Shown: in pieces, positions 6,858-15,525 of the stretch
How positions within the stretch are numbered: the first letter of the stretch is position 1
Layout of the letters: each line of letters opens with the position of its first letter
Origin: an uncultured Clostridia bacterium
GTDB taxonomy: Bacteria > Bacillota > Clostridia > Christensenellales > Aristaeellaceae
NCBI GenBank assembly: GCA_946626395.1
Contig: CAMOUF010000279.1
Span: forward strand, 1-23,215
Length of the DNA: 23,215 nt
Direction of reading: 5' to 3'
Notes under the pieces: generated by a model
The model's input: the letters and a program-made list of their open reading frames with translations, nothing else
What the model was told of the DNA's origin: nothing
The model's database searches: none
Made by a program: the position numbers and the translations under genes

Positions 6858-9518
6858 TTACTCTGTCCGCAGGGCCACCACGGGGTCCTTCTTGGCGGCC
6901 ATCCGGGAAGGAATCAGACCGGCGATAAAGGTGAGCGTCATGGAGATGCACACCAGGATCACGGCGGCCACGGGGGGCAGGGCGGCCAGGTTGGGAATAT
7001 CGGTCAAGCGGACGATGATGATGTTAATGAGGATCACAAGCACCAGCGTGACCAAAATGCCGATGACTCCGGCGATGAAGCCCACAATGAGGGTCTCGGC
7101 GTTGAACACCCGGGAAATATCCCGTTTGCTGGCGCCGATGGCCCGCAGGATGCCGATTTCCTTGGTGCGCTCCAGCACGCTGATATAGGTGATAATGCCG
7201 ATCATAATGGAGGACACCACCAGGGAGATGGCCACGAAGGCGATGAGCACATAGCTGATGGCGTTGATGATGGTGGTGATGGAGCTCATGAGCAGCCCCA
7301 CGTAATCCGTGTAACGGATCACGTCCTTTTCCTCCGCCGCGTCGTTGTATTCGTTGATCAGCTCGGTCAGCTTCGCCTTGGCTTCAAAGTTTTTGGGGTA
7401 GAGGAAAATGGCGCTGGGGGAATCCGCGTCGCTGACGCCCAGGGTGGTCAGGTTCTTTTGCAGGGTGTTGTTCATGTCCTCCGGCAGCGCCATGCGCAGC
7501 ACCTGCTTGATATCCTCCTTGCTTACCATGTTCAGGGCGAAGGAGGGCACCTGGCCGATGCGCTTCTGGATTTCGGCGTTCAGGCCCATGACGCCGGAAT
7601 ACTTTTCAAAGAATTCGCTGACGCTCATGCTGTCCAGGGCCGCGAACAGGTCGGTCTGGTCGGTTTCAAAGGGCTGGCCGGTAAACACGTCGATTTCGGG
7701 ACGGGCCAATTGCTCCTGCACGATCTGGCTGTTCTTTACCTGGTCCAGCAGATATTCCATCAGCTCGAACCGATAGCCCACGCCCACGTTCACCGTGGTG
7801 GCCACCGCGCCGTCGGCGGGCTTTAAAATACCCACCACCTTGATTTCCATTGCGTTTTCCAGCTTTTGCCGCATATATTCGTCGTTCTTTTTGCGGCTTC
7901 TCCAGGCGTCGCCCTGCTTTTCATAATAGTCCGTGTTCAGGAGCAGGCGGAAGCGCAGGCCCATGAGCTCGTCATAGGAAAATTCCATGTCCTCGCTTTC
8001 CACGGGTTCCCCGTTCATGAGCGCTTCGAACATGCCCTTTAATTCGCTTTGATCCTTGAGGCCCAGGGTATAGAGCACATAGTCGCTCAATTCATCCCGG
8101 GAATTGACGATGATCACCACTTCGTCGGCCTTTTCCGGCATGCGCCCGGCCAGCACCTTGTACTGGGCCCGGAGCAGCTCCGGATTGTTCAGCAGCGGCT
8201 GGAAGGCGTTCATCCTCGTCATGGTGGCGTTCATCATGGTTTCCTGGATGCCGCTGGCCCCGGAACTCATCATGCTCATCATGCTGGCCATACCGGTGGC
8301 CTCCAAGGTGGTGGAGGGATTCACCTGAATGGGCCCTTCGTCTGTTATACGGTACAGCGTCAGGGGCGTGGCGTACTCATATTGCACGCCGCTGACCAGG
8401 CTGTCCACTTCGTCGGCCCGGCTGTCCAGAAATTTTTTGAAATCCGTCAGGTTGTTTTCCGTCACGCCGCTCATCCAGCCGCTCATGAGCTTGGTCATGC
8501 GGCTGCCGGAATACACCTTGCCCTCCTCCCGCTCCCGGGTGTCGGAGGAAATGTCCATCATGCCGGTCATCATGTCCGTCATGTCCACAGTGCGCTCGTC
8601 GATTTCCAGGGGATAGGAGGACAGGGTGTCCCGCTGCACTCGGTCGATAAAGGCGTCCACCCCCGCGGACAGGGACAGAATCAGCGCGATGCCGATGATG
8701 CCGATGGAGCCCGCGAAGGCTGTCAGCACGGTGCGGCCCTTCTTGGTCAGCAGGTTGTTCATGGAAAGGGAGAGGGCGGTAAGGAAGCTCATAGAGGGCT
8801 TTTTCTGCCGGGGCTCCGCACCGGTCCGGGTTTCCTTTTCTTCGCAGGGGTATGAATCGCTGACCACCTTGCCGTCCAGCAGCCGGATGATGCGGCTGGC
8901 GTAGGCGTCGGCCAGGTCGGGGTTGTGGGTGACCATGATCACCAGCTTTTCTTTGGAAATTTCTTTCAGGATTTCCATCACCTGCACGCTGGTTTCGCTG
9001 TCCAGGGCGCCGGTGGGCTCGTCGGCCAGGAGGATGTCCGGGTCGTTGACCAGGGCACGGGCGATGGCCACCCGCTGCATCTGGCCGCCGCTCATCTGGT
9101 TGGGCTTTTTGCGCATCTGATCCTTGAGCCCCACCTTTTCCAGGGCTTCTTCCGCCCGGCGGCGGCGGTCCTCCCGGGAAACGCCGGACAGGGTCAGGGC
9201 CAGTTCCACGTTGGACAGCACCGTCTGATGGGGGATCAGGTTATAGCTTTGAAACACAAAGCCGATGGAATGGTTGCGGTAGGTGTCCCAGTCGGAGTCC
9301 TTGAATTGCTTGGTGGATTTTCCGTTAATGATCAAATCGCCCCGGCTGTACTGGTCCAGGCCGCCGATAATGTTCAGCAGCGTGGTCTTTCCGCAGCCGG
9401 AGGGGCCCAGGATGGCGGCGAATTCGCATTCCCGGAATTGCAGGCTCACGCCCCGCAGGGCCTCCACCTTCGTATCGCCCGCCTGATAATCCTTGGCAAT
9501 GTCCTTTAAAATCAGCAT
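6858..9518 (-). CDS. ABC transporter, fused ATPase and FtsX/MacB-type permease
   Basis: 886 residues. The ATPase domain is at 1-225: Walker A GPSGCGKT (38-45), Q-loop VFQSYN, signature MSGGQMQRVAIARAL (142-156), Walker B ILLADEPTGALD (162-173), H-loop VTHNPDLAD. This is the LolD/MacB subfamily. A first transmembrane helix (about 264-285) is followed by a large external domain (about 290-740) with a Met-rich stretch near 405-430. Three C-terminal helices form an FtsX domain containing LERTKEIGILRAIGASKRDI. Such mechanotransmission transporters export or sense peptides and antibiotics; the substrate is not visible. No two-component system is adjacent, unlike BceAB-type systems. AAAGGAG 6 bases upstream supports the start. 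It stands divergent from the GNAT gene. Confidence 0.92.
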   Translation of the reverse strand: MLILKDIAKDYQAGDTKVEALRGVSLQFRECEFAAILGPSGCGKTTLLNIIGGLDQYSRGDLIINGKSTKQFKDSDWDTYRNHSIGFVFQSYNLIPHQTVLSNVELALTLSGVSREDRRRRAEEALEKVGLKDQMRKKPNQMSGGQMQRVAIARALVNDPDILLADEPTGALDSETSVQVMEILKEISKEKLVIMVTHNPDLADAYASRIIRLLDGKVVSDSYPCEEKETRTGAEPRQKKPSMSFLTALSLSMNNLLTKKGRTVLTAFAGSIGIIGIALILSLSAGVDAFIDRVQRDTLSSYPLEIDERTVDMTDMMTGMMDISSDTREREEGKVYSGSRMTKLMSGWMSGVTENNLTDFKKFLDSRADEVDSLVSGVQYEYATPLTLYRITDEGPIQVNPSTTLEATGMASMMSMMSSGASGIQETMMNATMTRMNAFQPLLNNPELLRAQYKVLAGRMPEKADEVVIIVNSRDELSDYVLYTLGLKDQSELKGMFEALMNGEPVESEDMEFSYDELMGLRFRLLLNTDYYEKQGDAWRSRKKNDEYMRQKLENAMEIKVVGILKPADGAVATTVNVGVGYRFELMEYLLDQVKNSQIVQEQLARPEIDVFTGQPFETDQTDLFAALDSMSVSEFFEKYSGVMGLNAEIQKRIGQVPSFALNMVSKEDIKQVLRMALPEDMNNTLQKNLTTLGVSDADSPSAIFLYPKNFEAKAKLTELINEYNDAAEEKDVIRYTDYVGLLMSSITTIINAISYVLIAFVAISLVVSSIMIGIITYISVLERTKEIGILRAIGASKRDISRVFNAETLIVGFIAGVIGILVTLVLVILINIIIVRLTDIPNLAALPPVAAVILVCISMTLTFIAGLIPSRMAAKKDPVVALRTE

Positions 9519-9616
9519 GAAGTGCTCCTTTCCTTTGCGCCCAATATGGCATGATAAGTATAGCAGGCATATGTAAAGAAATTATGAACAGAAAGCGGCG
9601 AAACCGTTGGAGCCGC

Positions 9617-9645
9617 TTGACAGCTTTGGGAATATTCTATAATAT
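9617..9645 (+). promoter_or_regulatory. Strong sigma-A promoter for the GNAT gene
   Basis: TTGACA (9617-9622) is followed by TATAAT (9638-9643, 15-bp spacer) or TAATAT (9640-9645, 17-bp spacer). Transcription would begin near 9650, leaving a leader of about 15 bases before the ATG at 9665 and ruling out upstream starts. Confidence 0.75.
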
Positions 9646-9664
9646 TGTGACGGAGATGAGGAAG

Positions 9665-10105
9665 ATGCGCATTATCCCCTTTGAGGAAAAATATCGGGAC
9701 GATATGATTTTCATAGTGCTTGAGGCCAAGGAAGCCCTGGGCCGGGTGCCGGGGCTGAATGAGGATCTGCTGGATATAAAGAAGAACTATCTGGACAGGG
9801 GCGACTGCTTCTGGCTGGCCCTTTCCGAGGAAGGCCGGGTGATTGGGTCGGTGGGATATCATGCCGTGCCCGGCACCCGGGACGCGCGGCTGCACAGACT
9901 GTATGTGAAAGCGTCCATGAAGCGCCGGGGCATCGGCACAGCGCTGTACCAGACGGCGGAAAATCATCTGCGCGTCATCGGAATAAAGCGCGTCCGCGTC
10001 CATCTGGGCGGAAAGGGCTACGAGGCGTCGCGGCTGTTTTACCGGCATTTCGGCTATGAATATGAACAGGATGAAAACTATATGATCAAGACATTGGAAA
10101 AATAG
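9665..10105 (+). CDS. GNAT family N-acetyltransferase
   Basis: 146-residue acetyl-CoA-dependent acetyltransferase. Visible: beta strand GRVIGSVGYHAV, then LHRLYVKASMKRRGIGTALYQTAEN, where R87-R88-G-I-G-T is the acetyl-CoA pyrophosphate loop, and FYRHFGYEYEQDENYMIKTL at the end, a typical GNAT C-terminus. The acceptor substrate is unknown. The start at 9665 is chosen because the promoter -10 box ends near 9645 and GGAG lies 9 bases upstream; longer readings from 9551 would begin upstream of the promoter. The gene is divergent from the ABC transporter and 86 bp upstream of rubrerythrin, with which it may be cotranscribed since I see no terminator between them. Confidence 0.88.
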   Translation: MRIIPFEEKYRDDMIFIVLEAKEALGRVPGLNEDLLDIKKNYLDRGDCFWLALSEEGRVIGSVGYHAVPGTRDARLHRLYVKASMKRRGIGTALYQTAENHLRVIGIKRVRVHLGGKGYEASRLFYRHFGYEYEQDENYMIKTLEK

Positions 10106-10191
10106 AGGATTTCCGAAGATCGGCGCGAATAAATAAAATCATCCCGAAAAGGAAAAAATAAGGAGAAGAACCATCAAGGAGGATGCATCCC

Positions 10192-10725
10192 ATGGAATTA
10201 AAAGGAAGCAAGACGGAACAGAACCTGCGCACAGCGTTTGCCGGCGAAAGCCAGGCCCGGAACAAGTATACCTACTTCGCTTCCAAGGCCAAGAAGGAAG
10301 GCTATGTGCAAATCGCCAACATTTTCACCGAAACCGCCGATAATGAAAAAGAACACGCCAAAATCTGGTTCAAGCTCCTGGGCGGCATCGGTACCACCGC
10401 CGAAAACCTGCTGGCGGCCGCAGAGGGCGAAAACTATGAGTGGACGGATATGTATTTGACCTTCGCCAAGGAAGCCAGGGAAGAGGGCTTCGAGGACATC
10501 GCCAAGCTGTTTGAGGGCGTGGGCGCCATCGAAAAGGAGCATGAGGAGCGCTACCGCAAATTGCTTGCCAACGTGGAAGGCGGCCTGGTGTTCTCCAAGG
10601 ACGGCGACATGATTTGGCAGTGCGCCAACTGCGGCCATATCGTGGTGGGCAAGAAGGCTCCCGAAGTGTGCCCCGTGTGCGCCCATCCCCAGGCTTATTT
10701 CCAGGTGAAGGCGGAAAACTACTGA
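10192..10725 (+). CDS. rbr: Rubrerythrin
   Basis: 177 residues, the normal length. The N-terminal four-helix ferritin-like domain carries diiron ligands: E19 in FAGESQARNKY, E52xxH55 in NEKEHAK, and E114xxH117 in IEKEHEERY. The C-terminal rubredoxin-like domain has four Cys at C144/C147 (CANCG) and C160/C163 (CPVC). It reduces hydrogen peroxide in the cytoplasm of anaerobes, with electrons from rubredoxin or NAD(P)H oxidoreductases. The start at 10192 has AGGAGG 9 bases upstream; an ATG at 10183 directly abuts that site and is rejected. The gene marks an anaerobic host. No PerR gene or operator was recognised. Confidence 0.97.
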   Translation: MELKGSKTEQNLRTAFAGESQARNKYTYFASKAKKEGYVQIANIFTETADNEKEHAKIWFKLLGGIGTTAENLLAAAEGENYEWTDMYLTFAKEAREEGFEDIAKLFEGVGAIEKEHEERYRKLLANVEGGLVFSKDGDMIWQCANCGHIVVGKKAPEVCPVCAHPQAYFQVKAENY

Positions 10726-10844
10726 GGCAAGAGAAGATTGAGCGCGGTGAACCCTTCCCGTCTTTGTGGCTGAAAGCGCTCCGCAAAGGATTCCCGCTGA
10801 GTTGATCTTCCATATTGATCCGATTGGTGCAAGAAGAACAGGTA

Positions 10845-10876
10845 GGGGCAGAATCATATCTGCCTCTATTTTCTTG
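10845..10876 (+). terminator. Intrinsic terminator downstream of rbr
   Basis: 8-bp stem GGGGCAGA/TCTGCCTC (one G:U pair) with a 6-base loop, then TATTTTCTT. It lies about 120 bp past the rbr stop codon. Confidence 0.65.
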
Positions 10877-10924
10877 CGGTAACTGTTCAATCGTATACAT
10901 TAGAGGAACATTAAATCACCATTT

Positions 10925-11080
10925 AGTTCTAAGTTCCAAGTTCAAAGTTCTAAGCCCAATCGTCTTGAATGATCTGCACGCCCTATTGCGCTTGACAAAA
11001 TCCAGCTTAGAACTTGGAACTTACAGCTTAGAACTCGGATTCGATCCAAGCTGCAAAGGAACCATGAATGGGCAGATGCC
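10925..11080 (+). repeat. Heptamer hairpin element, copy A (about 156 bp)
   Basis: The left arm (10925-10954) has four AGTTCYA-type units. The right arm (11006-11035) is its imperfect reverse complement: both are 30 bases, with about 25 able to pair around a 51-base spacer. A further conserved segment runs to 11080 and includes CAAAGGAACCATGA. The whole block matches 20379-20523 read on the minus strand. Confidence 0.85.
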
Positions 11081-11147
11081 TTTTGCGTTTCTATTCCGTG
11101 CCGTTTGCCTGTCCTGCTGGCTGCATCTGAAAACGTAAAAATCGCAA

Positions 11148-11176
11148 TAGACAAACCTCCCAAAACAAGGTATAAT
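11148..11176 (+). promoter_or_regulatory. Sigma-A promoter for the PHP phosphatase gene
   Basis: TAGACA (11148-11153), a 17-bp spacer and a perfect TATAAT (11171-11176). The predicted transcript starts near 11183, 46 bases before the ATG at 11229. Confidence 0.75.
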
Positions 11177-11228
11177 GATGTGTGGTCCCGGCAGTCAGCG
11201 CGGGATCGAATGGGGAGGGAACAGGCGA

Positions 11229-11942
11229 ATGTTTGTTGATATGCATCATCACTTGATTTATGGGATCGATGATGGCGCGAAGGATTTTGAGGGCACGAAA
11301 AAAATGATCGCCCAGGCGGTTGAAAACCAGGTGCATACCATTATCACCACACCGCATATCACGCCGGGCCAGGAGCCTTTTCCCTATGAAACCTATAAAG
11401 CCCATCTGGAGGAAACGAGAAAATACCTGGAAGAAAACAAGATCGATCTGACGCTGTACACCGGCTGCGAGGTGCTTTATACCCCTTCCACTCCTTATTT
11501 TCTCTCCGAGGGCAAGGTGTTCACCCTGGCCAATACCAATCATGTGCTGGTGGAGTTCATGCCCGACGACGAGTATGCCGATCTTTTGAAAGCCGGGAGG
11601 AGCGTGGCGGAGATGGGCTATGTGCCGGTGTACGCCCACGTGGAAAGGTACGACTGCCTCAAAAAGCCGGAACAGCTGCGGCGGCTGCGGCGGGAGTTTG
11701 ACGCGCTGATCCAGGTGAACGCCAGCACGGTGATTGATAAGCACGGCTTTTTCAGACAGCGGTACTTAAACAGAATTTTTGAAGAAGAGCTGGTGGATTT
11801 CGTATCCTCCGACAGCCATGACCTGCCGGGCCGGGACAGTCATATGGCGGAAGCCTTCGACGAATTGACTGTGCGCTTTGGCATCGACCTGGCCCACGCC
11901 CTGACCCACGGCAACGCGGAGAAAATTTTGAGAGTGATTTAA
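11229..11942 (+). CDS. CpsB/CapC-type PHP domain phosphatase
   Basis: 237-residue PHP-fold metal-dependent phosphatase resembling the CpsB/YwqE protein-tyrosine phosphatases. The metal-site motifs are in order: MHHHLIYGIDDGA (H6, H8), TTPHITPG (H43), TGCEVLY (E81), VYAHVERY (H137) and SSDSHDLPGR (D195, H197). Family members dephosphorylate the tyrosine kinase that controls capsule or exopolysaccharide assembly, but no kinase or polysaccharide gene is in the window, so the partner is unknown. The start at 11229 has GGAGG 10 bases upstream; a longer reading from 11175 would start inside the -10 box and is excluded. The gene is a single unit between its own promoter and terminator. Confidence 0.9.
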   Translation: MFVDMHHHLIYGIDDGAKDFEGTKKMIAQAVENQVHTIITTPHITPGQEPFPYETYKAHLEETRKYLEENKIDLTLYTGCEVLYTPSTPYFLSEGKVFTLANTNHVLVEFMPDDEYADLLKAGRSVAEMGYVPVYAHVERYDCLKKPEQLRRLRREFDALIQVNASTVIDKHGFFRQRYLNRIFEEELVDFVSSDSHDLPGRDSHMAEAFDELTVRFGIDLAHALTHGNAEKILRVI

Positions 11943-11948
11943 TTATTA

Positions 11949-11996
11949 CTGTGGAAGAGCCGTTTTTTCGGCCGGCTCCCTCCACGGTTTTTCTTT
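11949..11996 (+). terminator. Intrinsic terminator after the PHP phosphatase gene
   Basis: Two-part stem (TGTGGA with TCCACG, then GAGCCG with CGGCTC) and loop, followed by GTTTTTCTTTT. It ends 19 bp before the glycoside hydrolase start, so that gene needs readthrough or a promoter I cannot see. Confidence 0.75.
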
Positions 11997-12014
11997 TGGA
12001 AAGGATGGTGTTTT

Positions 12015-15000
12015 ATGCATACGCTTTGGAACGAAGGCTGGCAATTTGTCAAGCTGCCCCTGGGCAGTGTCTATGAAGAAATGAAGCAGGCCCGGTTCAC
12101 ACCCGTGCTTCTGCCTCATGATTGGCTCATCGCCGATACCGACGCCCTGTATGAATCCGGCGACGGCTGGTATGTGAAATCCTTTTCAGACGCCGACGCG
12201 GCGGGGGAGACGGTGCTTTTGCATTTTGACGGCGTATATATGGACGCCGATGTGCTGCTCAACGGAAAGATCCTGCGCACCCACCATTACGGCTACACGC
12301 CTTTTTTTGTGGATCTGACGGGGAAAATCCAGCCCGGTGAAAATGAAATCGCCGTTCATATCCGCCACCAGAGCCCCAACTCCCGGTGGTATTCCGGCGC
12401 GGGCATCTTTCGGGACGTGACGCTGTACCGTCTGCCCGAACGACACATGATTCCCGATGGATTCCAAGTGAATACCTGGCGGGAAAATGGCAAATGGGTG
12501 CTGTCCGTGCAGGCGGAAATCGCCGGGGAAGGGAATGAAATCCCTTGCTTGCGGCTCTTGGATTTGAGGGGCCGCTGTATCCGGGAAACGGGCATGGAAG
12601 CCATCGAAGGGGGAGCCGCCGCGGAGATGCGGGAGCTGGACGTGGAGCCCTGGGGGCCGGGCGCGCCGCGCTTTTATCTGCTCCACGTTTCCCTGAACGG
12701 TCAGGAGGAATGGATCAATGTGGGCTTCCGGGAAGTGCGTTTTACTCCGGATCAGGGCCTGTTTATCAACGATCAGCCTGTGAAGCTCCACGGCGTTTGC
12801 CTGCACCATGATCTGGGCGCGCTGGGCGCGGCGTTCACCCCCGCCGCTGCCGACCGGCAATTGGATATCATGCAGCAAATGGGCGTGAACGCCATCCGTA
12901 CCTCCCATAACCCTCCGGCGGCCCAGCTGCTGCGGATGTGCGACGTGCGGGGCATCCTGGTGATGGATGAATTGTATGATATGTGGGAGCTGCCTAAAAC
13001 CACCTACGACAACGCCCGCTTCTTCCCGGACACCTACCCCGAGGACGTGGCGGCCTGGGTGCGGCGGGACAGGACCCACCCCTGCGTGATCCTGTGGAGC
13101 ATCGGCAATGAAATCTATGATATGCAGGCGTCCGACCGGGGCCAGTATTGGACGAAAACCCTGATGGAGGAAGTGCAGAAGCATGACACCCGCCACGCTC
13201 CCGTCACCTTCGCCAGCAACTATATGCCCTGGGAGGGCGCGCAGAAATGCGCCGACATCGTGAAGCTGCCGGGGTATAATTACGCCGAAAAGTATTACGC
13301 CGACCACCACGCAAAGCATCCGGACTGGGTGATTTACGGCAGCGAAACGGGTTCCCTGCTGTACAGCCGGGGCATCTATCATTTCCCCATGGGAGAAAAC
13401 ATCCTCTCCGACGAGGATTTGCAGTGCTCCGCCCTGATGAATTCCAACACCTCCTGGGGGGCCAATAAGCTGCCCAAAATGCTGGCGGATGACCTGAACA
13501 CCCCCTATTCCCTGGGCCAGTTCGTGTGGGCGGGCATTGACTATATCGGCGAGCCCACCCCCTACCATACCCGGAACTGTTACTTTGGCCAGACCGACAC
13601 CGCCTGCTTCCCCAAGGACGCGTATTATCTCTATCAGGCCATGTGGACGGATACGCCCATGATCCACATCGGCATTTATTGGAACTGGAACAAGGGCCAA
13701 TTGATCGACGTGCCCGTAATGACCAACGGTGCGGTTGCCGAGCTGTTTTTAAACGGCGTATCCCTGGGCAAAAAAGAAGTGAACCGCTTTGATCCGGAAG
13801 CCTGCCTGCCTGCGTGGCAGGTGCCTTATGAACCGGGACAGCTGAAGGCCGTGGCCTACGACCGGGAGGGGAAAATCCTGTGCGAAGAAATCCGGGAATC
13901 CTTTGACGAGCCCGCGCACATCCGTTTGAAGAGCAGCAGTCTCATTCTGTCCGCCGGGAATCCCCATGGGGATCTGGTCTTTGTCACCGTCACGGTCACG
14001 GATGCACAGGGCCGCCCGGTGGAAAACGCCAACAACCGGGTGCATGTTTCCGTGGACGCCCCCGGCGTGCTGCTGGGGCTGGACAACGGCGACAGCACCG
14101 ATCGGGATGGCTACCAGACAGTGAGCCGCCGCCTGTTCTCCGGCAAGCTGCTGATCATTGTGGGGGCGAACGAGGGTGGCACATTCACCCTGCACGTCAC
14201 GGGCAAGGGCCTGAGCAACGCGGAAATGGAACTGACGGCGGTGGACGGAAACTGGGAGCAGCGCCGCGCTGTGCCCAACCTGTGCCGGGAAAAGGAAACG
14301 GAAGACGAGGTGTTCGTCCGCCAGATCAGCCTGGAGGCCCTGTCCTCCACGAGGCTCACCCCGGACAGCCCCTCCGTTTCCTTCCGGGTTCGCGCCCTGC
14401 CGGAAAACGCCAGGCCGGAGGCGCTTTCCTTCCGGGTAGTCAACGCCCAGGGGGTGGACATGCCCTGCGCGCGTCTCACCCAGGCGGGCGATACCGTCAC
14501 CGTCACAACCCAGGGGGACGGCAGCATGTATCTGCGGGCCTCGGCCTGCAACGGCTATCCCCATCCCCGTATCCTGTCCCAGATGGAAATCACCGCCCAG
14601 GACTTTGGCCCCATGGGGCTTGACCCTTATGGCTTTATTGCCGGAGCCCTGGCCGATTTAAAGGAAGGCGATATCGGCGCGGGCAACGAGCAGGGCATCG
14701 CCTTTGCCCGGGAAAGCGAAAGCGCGGTGGGTTTCTCCCGGGTGGACTTTGGGCCGGTGGGGTCGGATACCCTGGTGCTGCCCATCTTCGCCCTGAACGG
14801 GGATTTGTACCGCCTGAAGCTCTGGGAAGGCATGCCGGGCGCGGGCGGCCAATTGATTGCTGAACTGCCCTATCAAAAGCCCAGCATCTGGAATGTGTAC
14901 CAGGAAGAAACCTATCATCTTCCCTGTGTGCTCAAGGGGGTGCATACCCTGGCCTTCTCCCTGGACTGCAAGGCGCATATGAAGGGCTTCTCCTTTGTCC

Positions 15001-15383
15001 GCCAGACGCGGCCCCTGCGCTATAACCGGGCCCTGGACGCCGACCAGCTGTACGGCGACAGCTTCACCAAGGATGAAGAAGGCGTGAAGCAAATCGGCAA
15101 TAACGTGACGCTGCTCTTTGAGCATATGGAATTTGCCCGGGCAGGCAGCCTTCGCCTGGTGCTGGACGGCGCCACAGATTTGGATATCAACACCGTATCC
15201 CTCCGGATCACCGGGGAAAACGGCGAAGCCGTCTCCTCCACCTGCGATTTTACCAGGAGCGCCCGGACTGAACAGTCGTTTACCGTGGACGTGCCCGCGG
15301 GCCAATGCTCCGTCGCCTTTGTGTTCCTGCCCGGAAGCCGATTCGATTTCTACGGTTTTCGATTTGAAGAAGTCATGTTATAA
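12015..15383 (+). CDS. Glycoside hydrolase family 2 protein (beta-galactosidase-like)
   Basis: 1122 residues, no signal peptide, so cytoplasmic. Order: sugar-binding jelly-roll domain (about 1-155, with WYSGAGIFRDV), Ig-like domain (about 160-260), TIM barrel (about 262-540) with HGVCLHHDLGALG, IRTSHNPP, the acid/base Glu in LWSIGNEIYD (E366) and the nucleophile Glu in YGSETGS (E444), then a DUF4982-like domain (about 550-620) and a GH2 C-terminal Ig-like domain (about 630-725, GLDNGDSTD). A further 400 residues have no recognised fold; the last 150 look beta-rich and possibly carbohydrate-binding. It probably removes a non-reducing-end beta-linked sugar from imported oligosaccharides. The exact sugar is not certain. 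AAAGGA lies 9 bases upstream. No sugar transporter is adjacent. Confidence 0.93.
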   Translation: MHTLWNEGWQFVKLPLGSVYEEMKQARFTPVLLPHDWLIADTDALYESGDGWYVKSFSDADAAGETVLLHFDGVYMDADVLLNGKILRTHHYGYTPFFVDLTGKIQPGENEIAVHIRHQSPNSRWYSGAGIFRDVTLYRLPERHMIPDGFQVNTWRENGKWVLSVQAEIAGEGNEIPCLRLLDLRGRCIRETGMEAIEGGAAAEMRELDVEPWGPGAPRFYLLHVSLNGQEEWINVGFREVRFTPDQGLFINDQPVKLHGVCLHHDLGALGAAFTPAAADRQLDIMQQMGVNAIRTSHNPPAAQLLRMCDVRGILVMDELYDMWELPKTTYDNARFFPDTYPEDVAAWVRRDRTHPCVILWSIGNEIYDMQASDRGQYWTKTLMEEVQKHDTRHAPVTFASNYMPWEGAQKCADIVKLPGYNYAEKYYADHHAKHPDWVIYGSETGSLLYSRGIYHFPMGENILSDEDLQCSALMNSNTSWGANKLPKMLADDLNTPYSLGQFVWAGIDYIGEPTPYHTRNCYFGQTDTACFPKDAYYLYQAMWTDTPMIHIGIYWNWNKGQLIDVPVMTNGAVAELFLNGVSLGKKEVNRFDPEACLPAWQVPYEPGQLKAVAYDREGKILCEEIRESFDEPAHIRLKSSSLILSAGNPHGDLVFVTVTVTDAQGRPVENANNRVHVSVDAPGVLLGLDNGDSTDRDGYQTVSRRLFSGKLLIIVGANEGGTFTLHVTGKGLSNAEMELTAVDGNWEQRRAVPNLCREKETEDEVFVRQISLEALSSTRLTPDSPSVSFRVRALPENARPEALSFRVVNAQGVDMPCARLTQAGDTVTVTTQGDGSMYLRASACNGYPHPRILSQMEITAQDFGPMGLDPYGFIAGALADLKEGDIGAGNEQGIAFARESESAVGFSRVDFGPVGSDTLVLPIFALNGDLYRLKLWEGMPGAGGQLIAELPYQKPSIWNVYQEETYHLPCVLKGVHTLAFSLDCKAHMKGFSFVRQTRPLRYNRALDADQLYGDSFTKDEEGVKQIGNNVTLLFEHMEFARAGSLRLVLDGATDLDINTVSLRITGENGEAVSSTCDFTRSARTEQSFTVDVPAGQCSVAFVFLPGSRFDFYGFRFEEVML

Positions 15384-15397
15384 AGGATAATAGAAAA

Positions 15398-15443
15398 CGG
15401 AGCTTTCTTCCACATTCTCTGTGGCTGAAAGCTCCGCTTTTAT
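15398..15443. terminator. Bidirectional intrinsic terminator between convergent genes
   Basis: Strong stem CGGAGCTTTC/GAAAGCTCCG with an inner CCAC/GTGG stem. It is followed by CTTTTAT on the plus strand and by GTTTTCTATT on the minus strand. It serves the glycoside hydrolase (plus) and the exonuclease (minus). Confidence 0.85.
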
Positions 15444-15525
15444 CGTCCGTTTATTTGCGGTTTTCGCAGAGGGGGAGTATTGCTTGCAGGCTTTCCGTTC
15501 ACCGGTGGCGGCAAGGACGCCTATG

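Larger units (their letters stand above)
10726..11228. other. 503-bp gene-free region between rbr and the PHP phosphatase gene
   Basis: It holds the rbr terminator (10845-10876), heptamer element copy A (10925-11080) and the promoter for the next gene (11148-11176). The 120 bp just after rbr show nothing I can name. A 24-codon reading frame starts at 11064 inside the repeat. Confidence 0.8.

Noticed and set aside
9551..9664. 38-residue upstream extension of the GNAT acetyltransferase
   Set aside because: It would begin upstream of the TTGACA/TATAAT promoter and lacks a ribosome binding site.
10138..10165. Possible separate rubrerythrin promoter or PerR/Fur operator in the 86-bp gap
   Set aside because: Only AT-rich sequence with no credible -35/-10 pair or inverted repeat was found.
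10925..11035. Possible CRISPR array from repeated short units
   Set aside because: Units are 7 bp with no unique spacers of regular length, and no cas genes are present.
10942..11163. 73-codon minus-strand frame between rbr and the PHP phosphatase
   Set aside because: It is a translation of the heptamer element (repeating Leu/Ser/Cys/Lys pattern) without a ribosome binding site.
12186..13700. 504-codon minus-strand frame opposite the glycoside hydrolase
   Set aside because: Composition is the mirror of GC-rich third positions; the plus strand has all catalytic motifs.
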